Source: Pseudoalteromonas nigrifaciens
GTDB lineage: Bacteria; Pseudomonadota; Gammaproteobacteria; Enterobacterales; Alteromonadaceae
Assembly (NCBI RefSeq): GCF_002221505.1
Contig: NZ_CP011036.1
Coordinates: forward strand, 1,178,001 to 1,242,000
DNA length: 64,000 nucleotides
Direction: 5' to 3'
The notes below the pieces were generated by a model, which was given only the letters and a program-made list of their open reading frames with translations, had not been told where the DNA came from and did not search any database. The position numbers and the translations under genes are program-made. Shown one piece after another: positions 13,012-20,482 of the stretch. Position 1 is the stretch's first letter. Each line of letters starts with the position of its first letter.

Positions 13012-13523
13012 GCCGCTATGGCCCAGAGTACTGGGATAAGTACGGCAGTTACCGTACACCCATCGCCTTTCATTTAAGTGTGCTGGTATTGTTACGAGCT
13101 TACTTTATTTGGATAGTGGCAGGGTTAAGCCGACGCCCAGAATTGGATTTGATGTCGATATTTTTTAAATCTAAAAACGATTTTTTTATTGCTATTGCCA
13201 TTGGCGCTATAGCCATAGTACCAATTATTTTATTTTGTTTGCGTCGACCCCGCGAGTCTCATAAAAGTAGTGAACGCTTAGCTAAGATTTGGCGTTATAT
13301 GCGCTGGCCTCTTATTTTGTGTGCGGTAATAGACTTAACTTGGTTAAGTATTCAAGCGGCTCATAGCTATTATCATTTTTCGTTATTTTTAGCGATTCAA
13401 ATGGTGGTTGTATTATGGGTGCTGTGGTACTTAGCTAAAAGTCGTTATTTAACAGTGTTTTTTAATGATTGGCCTGAGCCTACCGAAAAAGCCGCAGCAG
13501 AAAAACGCCTTAATAAGGATTAA
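13008..13523 (+). CDS. DUF2919-like (YfeZ-like) membrane protein
   Basis: A 171-residue protein with about four membrane segments. The N-terminal YWDKYGSYRTP and the LRAYFIWIVAGLS helix resemble the DUF2919/YfeZ family. Function unknown. It overlaps DUF3392 by 4 bases and is followed after 2 bases by another small gene, so the three small membrane proteins behave as one cluster downstream of ligA. Confidence 0.65.
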
Positions 13524-13525
13524 AA

Positions 13526-13966
13526 GTGGACGCTATAAATAAAAAAATAGCGGTGGTGGTGCTGTTTATAGGTGTGGCGCTTAGTGTGCTAATGCTAACT
13601 ACAAAGCTTACAGAGCAGCCTTGGTTTATATTTTTATTTGTCTTATGGGTATTTGTTTTTTGCTCTTGTTGTTACCGATTAACCCCACTGTTTAAAACAC
13701 GAAACCAAGTTAATGATTTTATTAAGCGCGATGCAAAACATTTAGTATTGTTTAGCTTAGCGGGATTTTTTGATAAAAAATCTGGCCCGCAGTGGTTAGC
13801 AATTAAAAATATTAAGCACCTTTCAACCCGCAATAATGAACTGCTAGTACACAGCTACCAGCAAACGCAATTTAGTATTAGTTTACCTGCGTCAAAAGTA
13901 GAGCTAGATGCTTTTTTACAGCAGATACTGACTAATTCAGAAAGACGAAGTATTACATTTGATTAA
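13526..13966 (+). CDS. Hypothetical membrane protein, two N-terminal helices
   Basis: A 146-residue protein that I do not assign to a family. It has two membrane helices (about residues 9-27 and 31-50) and a soluble C-terminal domain of about 90 residues with no Cys pair or catalytic motif, resembling a PH-like or YcxB-like cytoplasmic domain only in outline. The start is a GTG at 13526, two bases after the preceding stop, which suggests coupling to the DUF2919 gene. Confidence 0.65.
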   Translation: MDAINKKIAVVVLFIGVALSVLMLTTKLTEQPWFIFLFVLWVFVFCSCCYRLTPLFKTRNQVNDFIKRDAKHLVLFSLAGFFDKKSGPQWLAIKNIKHLSTRNNELLVHSYQQTQFSISLPASKVELDAFLQQILTNSERRSITFD

Positions 13967-14053
13967 GTTGATCTTAAGCAAATGTAATAACGTAATAATT
14001 AACCAATAGAGCTAAATACGATTATAGCTAAGCAAGCATTTAAAGAGGCTGTT

Positions 14054-14494
14054 ATGTTGAAGTGGAATGATGTTATTAATTTTGCCAATAATGGCAATCC
14101 AACGCCGCCGAAAAAGGTTATTAAAACCGACGCTCAGTGGCAAGAGTTATTATCTGAAGATGCCTATTACGTTACTCGTAAAAAAGGCACTGAGCGACCG
14201 CACAGCTCCGGTAGCTGCACATTGTTAGAGCCAGGCAAGTATATATGTATATGTTGCGATAACTTATTGTTTGACGCAGATGAAAAGTTTGATAGCGGTA
14301 CGGGTTGGCCTTCGTTTACAAAACCCGCAACAATAGAAGCTATTGCCTATATTAGTGATAACACTCATGGGATGCAGCGTATTGAAGCAGTATGTAATGT
14401 GTGCGATGCGCACTTAGGTCATGTGTTTCCTGATGGCCCATTACCGACTGGCCTGCGATACTGCGTTAATGCCGCGTCAATGAAAAAGCTTTAA
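14054..14494 (+). CDS. msrB: Peptide-methionine (R)-S-oxide reductase
   Basis: Reduces methionine-R-sulfoxide in proteins. The 146-residue protein has the MsrB core: zinc ligands C65/C68 and C114/C117, the GTGWPSF substrate loop, LGHVFPDGP and the catalytic cysteine C137 in RYCVNAAS. The zinc knuckle reads CICC, so an extra Cys (C67) lies between the ligands. C54 could act as resolving cysteine. The gene converges with the response regulator downstream, with only 5 bases between stops. Confidence 0.93.
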   Translation: MLKWNDVINFANNGNPTPPKKVIKTDAQWQELLSEDAYYVTRKKGTERPHSSGSCTLLEPGKYICICCDNLLFDADEKFDSGTGWPSFTKPATIEAIAYISDNTHGMQRIEAVCNVCDAHLGHVFPDGPLPTGLRYCVNAASMKKL

Positions 14495-14499
14495 CGCGT

Positions 14500-16140
14500 T
14501 TAGTCGGCTTGAATATCTAGCTGCATATCTTTTGCTTTATGCAAAATTTTATTTAAACGCTGCGCCTGATCTGCAGGTAGTTTAGCTTTGCTCAGTAAGG
14601 CGTAGCATTTTTTAGCAAGCCCCATATTAAACGAATCCCCCCCTTGTTGCTTGGTCGAATCAAACAAGCACTGTAATAAGTTAAGTGCGATACTCTGATT
14701 ACGAGGCATCACCCTAAATGCTTGAGTAAACGCTTCTAGTGCCGTATTTAATTGCCCTCTATTAAATTGATTCACAGCATGGTTGTTTAACTCTTTAGGC
14801 CCCATTTTAATATCACGACGCTCGCTTTGTTGTTGTTGAATATAACGTAAATAGGTTGTGTCGCTTACACTTGGATGACGCTGGCAATGCGTAATTATTT
14901 GGGCAAATAAATTTTGGGCTTTTTGATGAAAGCCAAGTTCGTGAAATGCTTTTGCTTTATCGAGTGCGCCGTCTACAGAGCGAATTTGTGTATCATCTTC
15001 ATCAAGCTGCTCTATTAGTCGCTTAGCTTTTTGGTGTTCATCTTTTAAGTAGTGTAGGCGTGCGTTTAATACATCGATTTGCGCCTGGTTTACATTATTA
15101 GGAAACTGCTTTTTTAAATCATTAATATATTGATTAGTTTGGCGAGAAATTCGTTGTATTTGATCCGTTTGATCTGTGGTTAGCGCAAAGTCGATACCGG
15201 CACGCGCCGCATTTAAATAAATATCTGGGCTATCGTGAATTGAGTATTTTGCATAGCTTGCAATATCTTTTTGGGTTAAATAGCTCTTTTCATAATCGTG
15301 ATTAATTAACGATACATTACTCAAAGACTTTTGACGCATAATATTAAGAGGAGCAATATCCGCAGCCTGACTTAAAAACTCTTGTGCGAGCTCAAATTGA
15401 TTAAGTTTTATTTCTAAACGACCTAATAAATCAAGCGCGATTAAACGAGTTTCGTTGCGCTCTAACATGGTTTTAAGCATGCGTTGGGCTAAAATATGTT
15501 CATTATTTTCTATCAGTGCTTCTACTAAACCTACTTTAGCCCATGCAAATTTTTGGATATCGAGTACCGACTTAAAAAAGTCTTTGGCCTCTTGGTTACG
15601 ATTAAGGCGTAGTAGGGCATCACCTTTTAATCGCAGTAAAATAGGGCTGTAGTTGTTGTTTTTATTTAATGCTGCACTTATGTACTTAAGTGCTTTGGAA
15701 TCATTACCGTCATCAATAAAGTTGTAAACTGTTTGTAAATCACGTTTACGTTTTAAAATACGCTCTATACGTATTTTAAGCTCTTGTGCTGTAAATGGTT
15801 TAACCAAAAAATCATCGGGTTGTAATTCAAGAACACTATGTACAAGCGAGCCACTTGTTTCTGCAGAAATAAAAATAAACCCAGTGGAGCTTTTAATTAA
15901 CTGCTTTATTCGCAATTCCTCATAAAGCTGATAACCATCTTGATGCTTATTTAGATTGAATGAGCATACAATTAAATCAAATTGCTCGTTTATACACTGC
16001 TCTTTTGCCGAGTTAGCATGATCTGCAAATCGTAACTGTCCAAAGCCAAGCTTTTCTAGCGATTGTTTCATATAGCTTTGGGCGAGCGGTTGCTCCTCCA
16101 CTATAAGTATTTTGGCTGTTGAATAGATCTTTGTTGGCAT
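14500..16140 (-). CDS. Receiver-TPR protein with degenerate phosphorylation site
   Basis: A 546-residue cytoplasmic protein. The N-terminal 120 residues have a CheY-like receiver fold (ILIVEEQ, the conserved S92 and K114), and the rest is a series of tetratricopeptide-like helices to the end, a known combination in marine gammaproteobacteria. The usual phosphoacceptor aspartate is replaced: the strand-3 motif reads CSFNLN with Ser at residue 60. The acidic pair is Glu-Glu. It is therefore probably phosphorylation-independent. No DNA-binding or enzymatic output domain is present, so it likely acts through protein contacts. The partner is unknown. Confidence 0.85.
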   Translation of the reverse strand: MPTKIYSTAKILIVEEQPLAQSYMKQSLEKLGFGQLRFADHANSAKEQCINEQFDLIVCSFNLNKHQDGYQLYEELRIKQLIKSSTGFIFISAETSGSLVHSVLELQPDDFLVKPFTAQELKIRIERILKRKRDLQTVYNFIDDGNDSKALKYISAALNKNNNYSPILLRLKGDALLRLNRNQEAKDFFKSVLDIQKFAWAKVGLVEALIENNEHILAQRMLKTMLERNETRLIALDLLGRLEIKLNQFELAQEFLSQAADIAPLNIMRQKSLSNVSLINHDYEKSYLTQKDIASYAKYSIHDSPDIYLNAARAGIDFALTTDQTDQIQRISRQTNQYINDLKKQFPNNVNQAQIDVLNARLHYLKDEHQKAKRLIEQLDEDDTQIRSVDGALDKAKAFHELGFHQKAQNLFAQIITHCQRHPSVSDTTYLRYIQQQQSERRDIKMGPKELNNHAVNQFNRGQLNTALEAFTQAFRVMPRNQSIALNLLQCLFDSTKQQGGDSFNMGLAKKCYALLSKAKLPADQAQRLNKILHKAKDMQLDIQAD

Positions 16141-16260
16141 TTGGCTTAACAGTGATTACGTGTAACACAGACTATAATCAACAGTTTAGCTGCTTACAAG
16201 GGAATTTAGGTTATTACTCAACTTTATTAAGTACTTAATATGCATTCATAGGCTTATATG

Positions 16261-16352
16261 TGGTGGGTAATACTTAGCTTGATACCAGCGACCCTCGCCA
16301 TTCGTTATAAAGGGCGGCGATGCTCTTTTTCTTTCAACTGAGCTAATTGCCC
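16261..16352 (-). pseudogene. Pseudo-tRNA-Val, copy 1 (promoter-distal end of array)
   Basis: The CCA end, acceptor outline and D-stem GCTC/GAGC remain, but the anticodon loop is 16 bases and the D-loop 14, so the GG pair of the D-loop is gone. The T-arm is the most changed of the set (TAGCTTGATACCA). Confidence 0.85.
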
Positions 16353-16409
16353 AAAAGGACTTTTATATTATTTTAGTATTTAATGGAGATATTAAGAAGT
16401 GTTTATATG

Positions 16410-16501
16410 TGGTGGGTAATACTTAGCTTGATACCAGCGACCCTCGCCATTCGTTATAAAGGGCGGCGATGCTCTTTTTCTTTCAACTGAGCTAATTACC
16501 C
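16410..16501 (-). pseudogene. Pseudo-tRNA-Val, copy 2
   Basis: Nearly identical to copy 1 over 92 bases, including the altered T-arm, so the two probably arose by a recent duplication; differs by ATTACCC instead of ATTGCCC at the 5' acceptor side. Confidence 0.85.
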
Positions 16502-16558
16502 AAAAGGACTTTTATATTATTTTAGTCTTTAATGGAGATATTAAGAAGTGTTTATATG

Positions 16559-16649
16559 TGGTGGGTGATACTGGACTTGAACCAGTGACCCTCGCCATTC
16601 GTTATAAAGGGCGGCGATGCTCTTTTTCTTTCAATTGAGCTAATTGCCC
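16559..16649 (-). pseudogene. Pseudo-tRNA-Val, copy 3 (intact T-arm)
   Basis: Retains the complete T-arm of the functional genes (CTGG, TTCAAGT, CCAG) and the 3' CCACCA. The acceptor stem has two mismatches and both other loops are enlarged as in copy 1. Confidence 0.85.
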
Positions 16650-16706
16650 AAAAGGACTGATATATTATTTTAGTATTTTATGGAGATATTAAGAAGTGTT
16701 TATATG

Positions 16707-16797
16707 TGGTGGGTGATACTGGACTTGAATCAGTGACCCTCGCCATTCGTTATAAAGGGCGGCGATGCTCTTTTTCTTTCAATTGAGCTAATTGCCC
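16707..16797 (-). pseudogene. Pseudo-tRNA-Val, copy 4
   Basis: Same form as copy 3 with one T-loop-side change (GAATCAG instead of GAACCAG), which breaks one T-stem pair. Confidence 0.85.
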
Positions 16798-16864
16798 AAA
16801 AGGATTTATATATTATTTAAGTATTTGATGGAGATATTACGAGATACTAAGAAGTGTTTATATG

Positions 16865-16956
16865 TGGTGGGTGATACTGGACTTGATGCCAGCGACCCTT
16901 GCCATTCGTTATAAAGGGCGGCGATGCTCTTTTTCTTTCAACTGAGCTAATTTCCC
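16865..16956 (-). pseudogene. Pseudo-tRNA-Val, copy 5
   Basis: Carries TTGATGCCAGCG in the T-arm and TTGCC in place of TCGCC in the anticodon stem; acceptor 5' side reads GGGAAAT. Confidence 0.85.
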
Positions 16957-17013
16957 AAAAGGACTTATATATTATTTTAGTATTTTATGGAGATATTAAG
17001 AAGTGTTTATATG

Positions 17014-17105
17014 TGGTGGGTGATACTGGACTTGATGCCAGCGACCCTTGCCATTCGTTCTAAAGGGCGGCGATGCTCTTTTTCTTTCAACTGAGCTAAT
17101 TGCCC
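17014..17105 (-). pseudogene. Pseudo-tRNA-Val, copy 6
   Basis: Matches copy 5 except for one base in the enlarged anticodon loop (CGTTCTAAAG instead of CGTTATAAAG). It directly precedes, on the plus strand, the block of intact genes. Confidence 0.85.
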
Positions 17106-17172
17106 AAAAGGATTTATATATTATTTAAGTATTTGATGGAGATATTCCGAGATACTAAGAAGTGTTTATATG

Positions 17173-17248
17173 TGGTGGGTGATACTGGACTTGAACCAGT
17201 GACCCTCGCCTTGTAAGGGCGATGCTCTCCCAACTGAGCTAATCACCC
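17173..17248 (-). tRNA. tRNA-Val(UAC), intact copy 1
   Basis: 76 bases with encoded CCA. On the minus strand the acceptor GGGTGAT pairs with ATCACCC, the anticodon stem is TCGCC/GGCGA and the loop CUUACAA gives anticodon UAC, reading GUA codons. D-loop has the GGG run needed for tertiary contacts. Confidence 0.95.
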
Positions 17249-17304
17249 ACATATAAAATAGGTATAACGCTTAATTAAATGCTTTAAACATTTAAACTGT
17301 AATT

Positions 17305-17380
17305 TGGTGGGTGATACTGGACTTGAACCAGTGACCCTCGCCTTGTAAGGGCGATGCTCTCCCAACTGAGCTAATCACCC
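17305..17380 (-). tRNA. tRNA-Val(UAC), intact copy 2
   Basis: Identical to copy 1 over all 76 bases, only 56 bases away from it. No pseudo copy lies between these two. Confidence 0.95.
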
Positions 17381-17402
17381 AAATTACATTATTAACTATC
17401 AA

Positions 17403-17496
17403 GGGTGATAGTTAACACTGGACTTTAACCAGTGAACACTGCCTTTACTTGTAAATAGCGGCGATGCTCTCTTTTTTCTAACTGAGCGAATTACCC
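17403..17496 (-). pseudogene. Pseudo-tRNA-Val, copy 7 (extended anticodon arm)
   Basis: In RNA sense the original loop sequence UUACAAG is still present but is flanked by inserted bases on both sides, giving a longer arm with a small hairpin (TTTAC and GTAAA on the plus strand). Six extra bases lie at the T-arm/acceptor junction and no CCA is encoded. Confidence 0.8.
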
Positions 17497-17530
17497 ATTT
17501 AGATTTTTGTAATATACACCATTTTAAAAA

Positions 17531-17606
17531 TGGTGGGTCGTACTGGACTTGAACCAGTGACCCTCGCCTTGTAAGGGCGATGCTCTCCCAACTGAGCTAA
17601 CGACCC
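17531..17606 (-). tRNA. tRNA-Val(UAC), intact copy 3 (GGGTCGT acceptor)
   Basis: Same body and anticodon as copy 1 but the acceptor stem is GGGTCGT/ACGACCC, a compensated change of two base pairs, so it is a second functional isoform. Confidence 0.95.
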
Positions 17607-17630
17607 ATATTACATGCTACTACCTATACA

Positions 17631-17715
17631 GATAGTACTGGACTTTAACCAGTAAACTTCGCCATTACTTGTAAGTAGCGGTGATGCTCTCTTTTTGTAA
17701 CTGAGCTAACGACTC
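17631..17715 (-). pseudogene. Pseudo-tRNA-Val, copy 8 (extended anticodon arm)
   Basis: Lies between two intact genes. In RNA sense it reads ACC-GCTA-CTTACAAG-TAAT-GGCG: four bases added on each side of the old anticodon loop. The D-loop is replaced by an A-rich sequence and CCA is lost. Confidence 0.8.
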
Positions 17716-17764
17716 ATATTAAAATTTTAAAACGCGACTATTATATAATAATAGGTTTTATATG

Positions 17765-17840
17765 TGGTGGGTGATACTGGACTTGAACCAGTGACCCTCG
17801 CCTTGTAAGGGCGATGCTCTCCCAACTGAGCTAATCACCC
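17765..17840 (-). tRNA. tRNA-Val(UAC), intact copy 4
   Basis: GGGTGAT acceptor form, identical to copies 1 and 2; followed on the plus strand by a spacer shared with copy 6 (ACATATAAATTAAAACGCTA). Confidence 0.95.
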
Positions 17841-17872
17841 ACATATAAATTAAAACGCTACTATTAAAATAA

Positions 17873-17957
17873 ATAGTACTGGATTTTAACCAGTGAACAC
17901 TGCCTTTACTTGTAAATAGCGGCGATGCTCTCTTTTTTCTAACTGAGCTAATTACCC
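17873..17957 (-). pseudogene. Pseudo-tRNA-Val, copy 9
   Basis: Anticodon arm and D-arm match copy 7 almost exactly (GCCTTTACTTGTAAATAGCG on the plus strand), showing that the two descend from one element; one T-arm base differs (GATTTTAAC). Confidence 0.8.
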
Positions 17958-17991
17958 ATTTAGATTTTTGTAATATACACCATTTTAAAAA

Positions 17992-18067
17992 TGGTGGGTC
18001 GTACTGGACTTGAACCAGTGACCCTCGCCTTGTAAGGGCGATGCTCTCCCAACTGAGCTAACGACCC
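17992..18067 (-). tRNA. tRNA-Val(UAC), intact copy 5 (GGGTCGT acceptor)
   Basis: Identical to copy 3 and 461 bases from it, which marks the larger repeat unit. Confidence 0.95.
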
Positions 18068-18089
18068 ATATTACATGCTACTATCTATA

Positions 18090-18174
18090 GATAGTACTGG
18101 ACTTTAACCAGTGAACTTCGCCATTACTTGTAAGTAGCGGTGATGCTCTCTTTTTGTAACTGAGCTAACGACCC
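18090..18174 (-). pseudogene. Pseudo-tRNA-Val, copy 10
   Basis: Near-identical to copy 8, with the same inserted bases around the old anticodon loop; its acceptor 5' side keeps the GGGTCGT form of its neighbour. Confidence 0.8.
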
Positions 18175-18223
18175 ATATTACAATTTTAAAACAAGACTAT
18201 TATATAATCATAGGTTTTATATG

Positions 18224-18299
18224 TGGTGGGTGATACTGGACTTGAACCAGTGACCCTCGCCTTGTAAGGGCGATGCTCTCCCAACTGAGCTAATCACCC
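18224..18299 (-). tRNA. tRNA-Val(UAC), intact copy 6
   Basis: GGGTGAT acceptor form, 459 bases from copy 4, at the equivalent place in the second large repeat unit. Confidence 0.95.
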
Positions 18300-18331
18300 A
18301 CATATAAATTAAAACGCTACTATTAAAATAA

Positions 18332-18415
18332 ATAGTACTGGACTTTAACCAGTGAACTTCGCCGTTGCTTATTAGTAGCGGAGATGCTCTCTTTTTCTAA
18401 CTGAGCTAATTACTC
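18332..18415 (-). pseudogene. Pseudo-tRNA-Val, copy 11 (anticodon loop lost)
   Basis: The most diverged interleaved copy. The old anticodon loop TTACAAG has become CTAATAAG in RNA sense and the anticodon stem pairing is partly broken, while the D-stem GCTC/GAGC remains. Confidence 0.75.
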
Positions 18416-18449
18416 ATATAGAAATTTAGATGTGAACACTTATAAAAAG

Positions 18450-18525
18450 TGGTGGGTGATACTGGACTTGAACCAGTGACCCTCGCCTTGTAAGGGCGAT
18501 GCTCTCCCAACTGAGCTAATCACCC
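18450..18525 (-). tRNA. tRNA-Val(UAC), intact copy 7 (promoter-proximal)
   Basis: First gene of the minus-strand transcript, 43 bases downstream of the -10 box. Sequence as in copy 1. Confidence 0.95.
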
Positions 18526-18567
18526 ACATCTAAACAACAACACAATGCTGCGTTGTTGTGGGGCGCT

Positions 18568-18595
18568 ATTATAGATAGAGTTGTAAATGTGTCAA
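18568..18595 (-). promoter_or_regulatory. Sigma-70 promoter of the tRNA-Val array
   Basis: On the minus strand a perfect -35 TTGACA (18590-18595) and a perfect -10 TATAAT (18568-18573) are separated by 16 bases. A GC-rich AGCGCCCC follows the -10, the discriminator typical of stringently controlled stable-RNA promoters. Confidence 0.92.
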
Positions 18596-19176
18596 CACTT
18601 GAATGATAAAAATGTGCTGAGTGGGGGTTTTATAAACAACAAGTAATGTTTGGAGTTTGTTTTATCGACAAATCAATGCTTAGTGTTTAAATAAACGCCG
18701 TATTATCTGTTTAGGCTTAGATAGTTAATATCGAAAATCAAGAAAGTAATAAGCCAATCTATTTTAACTTAGTTGCTGTGGTGTGTTTATTGATCATAAA
18801 GTGCAGCTTATATAAAGTAATCACTTAAGTTATAAATTTACGCCGTGATTAAATCGCCTTTAAATTAAACCAATTTTAATCCGCAAAAAACCAATGCGAT
18901 CTAATAGTGCGTAAAGTGGTTATTATGCCAAGGCATAAAGTAAGGATACGTCATTGAACGATGAACTAAATATGCCAAGTTGAATTTGCATATAAATGTA
19001 TACCTTTTCTATGCTCAATAAAAATTAAAACAAGCAGAGCAGGGGTTATCTAATCATCCAGCCATAATTTATAATACACTCAAGGGGCTAATTTACTGTA
19101 AATTGCCCTTTTTAGCCTGCTTGGTAGCCAGTTTGTTGAAAAATAAACCATTTAAATAAAGCAGAACAAAAAACTG
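18596..19176. other. Spacer between divergent tRNA arrays, no gene seen
   Basis: About 580 bases of AT-rich sequence between the two outward promoters. I see no open frame with a ribosome-binding site, no tRNA-like element and no clear hairpin with a T run. It could hold upstream activating (Fis or UP-element) sequences for both promoters, since A/T tracts precede each -35 box. Confidence 0.6.
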
Positions 19177-19205
19177 TTGACTTTATTTTGGGTGGTGCAT
19201 AGAAT
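19177..19205 (+). promoter_or_regulatory. Sigma-70 promoter of the tRNA-Ala/tRNA-Glu array
   Basis: -35 TTGACT (19177-19182) and -10 TAGAAT (19200-19205) with 17-base spacing, followed by GCGCCCCGC, a GC-rich discriminator. The A-tract before the -35 box could serve as an UP element. Confidence 0.88.
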
Positions 19206-19260
19206 GCGCCCCGCACTAAGCAATACACGACGTGTTTATCACAGCGTGTGTAAATAAGTT

Positions 19261-19336
19261 GGGGCTATAGCTCAGCTGGGAGAGCGCTTCGCTGGCAGTG
19301 AAGAGGTCTGCGGTTCGATCCCGCATAGCTCCACCA
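19261..19336 (+). tRNA. tRNA-Ala(GGC)
   Basis: 76 bases with encoded CCA. The anticodon stem CTTCG/TGAAG encloses loop CTGGCAG, anticodon GGC, reading GCC and GCU. First gene of the plus-strand array. Confidence 0.96.
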
Positions 19337-19373
19337 ACTTATTAGTGTTTGTCCTAGGGTAGCAGTTTTCTGT

Positions 19374-19449
19374 GTCCCCATCGTCTAGAGGCCTAGGACA
19401 CCGCCCTTTCACGGCGGTAACAGGGGTTCGAATCCCCTTGGGGACGCCA
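19374..19449 (+). tRNA. tRNA-Glu(UUC), copy 1
   Basis: 76 bases, acceptor GTCCCCA/TGGGGAC, anticodon loop CTTTCAC with UUC, CCA encoded. Closely similar to the enterobacterial tRNA-Glu gene. Confidence 0.96.
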
Positions 19450-19593
19450 TTTAGCTTTAATTAGTTAAAGGCGGTTTTACCGAGAAAATAGCGTCACAAT
19501 TAAAGCTCGAGTCTTTACTTGTATTAAGCGCAATTACCTTAAAACTCAGGATGTGAGTTAAACTAATCAATTGTCCTAGTGATACATTTATGT

Positions 19594-19669
19594 GTCCCCA
19601 TCGTCTAGAGGCCTAGGACACCGCCCTTTCACGGCGGTAACAGGGGTTCGAATCCCCTTGGGGACGCCA
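19594..19669 (+). tRNA. tRNA-Glu(UUC), copy 2
   Basis: Identical to copy 1; follows the 144-base spacer. Confidence 0.96.
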
Positions 19670-19843
19670 CTTACTATTTATAGTAGGGTAGTGTTATTAA
19701 AAGCTCGCCTGAAACGAGTCTAAAAATTCAGTTGTCCTAGTGACACAGAAAATGTTTCTGAGAAGATAATGCCATTCGCCTCACAGGCTCGGTCTCATCT
19801 TACACAGAAATAGCAAATCAATGATTTGCAAACCAATTTCTGC

Positions 19844-19919
19844 GTCCCCATCGTCTAGAGGCCTAGGACACCGCCCTTTCACGGCGGTAACAGGGGGTCG
19901 AATCCCCTTGGGGACGCCA
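19844..19919 (+). tRNA. tRNA-Glu(UUC), copy 3, T-loop variant
   Basis: Differs from the other eight by one base: the T-loop begins GTCGAA instead of TTCGAA, so the universally conserved U54 (modified to ribothymidine) is G. The fold is otherwise intact; function or stability may be reduced. Confidence 0.9.
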
Positions 19920-20063
19920 TTTAGCTTTAATTAGTTAAAGGCGGTTTTACCGAGAAAATAGCGTCACAATTAAAGCTCGAGTCTTTACTTGTATTAAGCG
20001 CAATTACCTTAAAACTCAGGATGTGAGTTAAACTAATCAATTGTCCTAGTGATACATTTATGT

Positions 20064-20139
20064 GTCCCCATCGTCTAGAGGCCTAGGACACCGCCCTTTC
20101 ACGGCGGTAACAGGGGTTCGAATCCCCTTGGGGACGCCA
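20064..20139 (+). tRNA. tRNA-Glu(UUC), copy 4
   Basis: Identical to copy 1; first after the variant, with normal TTCGAA. Confidence 0.96.
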
Positions 20140-20228
20140 CTTACTATTTAATAGTCAGTGCAGTGTTATTAAGAAAGCTCGCCTGAAACGAGTCTAAAAA
20201 TTCAGTTGTCCTAGTGACACATTTATGT

Positions 20229-20304
20229 GTCCCCATCGTCTAGAGGCCTAGGACACCGCCCTTTCACGGCGGTAACAGGGGTTCGAATCCCCTTGGGGAC
20301 GCCA
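20229..20304 (+). tRNA. tRNA-Glu(UUC), copy 5
   Basis: Identical to copy 1; preceded by the 89-base short spacer. Confidence 0.96.
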
Positions 20305-20482
20305 CTTACTATTTAATAGTCAGTGCAGTGTTATTGAGAAAGCTCGCCTGAAACGAGTCTAAAAATTCAGTTGTCCTAGTGACACAGAAAATGTTTCTGA
20401 GAAGATAATGCCATTCGCCTCACAGGCTCGGTCTCATCTTACACAGAAATAGCAAATCAATGATTTGCAAACCAATTTCTGC

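Larger units (their letters stand above)
16261..17172 (-). repeat. Tandem block of six ~149-bp units, each with a pseudo-tRNA-Val
   Basis: Units begin at 16261, 16410, 16559, 16707, 16865 and 17014, with steps of 149, 149, 148, 158, 149 and then 159 to the first intact tRNA-Val. Each unit is a tRNA-like element of 91-92 bases plus a conserved AT-rich spacer of about 57 bases containing TGGAGATATTA and AAGAAGTGTTTATATG. They are diverged copies of one ancestral unit. Confidence 0.9.
17531..18449 (-). repeat. Two ~460-bp units of alternating intact and pseudo tRNA-Val
   Basis: Each unit has the order GGGTCGT-type tRNA, pseudo copy, GGGTGAT-type tRNA, pseudo copy. Corresponding intact genes are 461 (17531 to 17992) and 459 (17765 to 18224) bases apart. 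The array therefore grew by duplication of a four-element block. Confidence 0.88.

Noticed and set aside
16261..18415. Pseudo copies as tRNAs with new anticodons
   Set aside because: The anticodon loops are 14-16 bases and the D-loop GG is missing, so they cannot form a normal tRNA core.
16261..18525. Possible CRISPR array
   Set aside because: Repeats are 76-94 bases and fold as tRNA; spacers are themselves repeated, and no cas genes are near.
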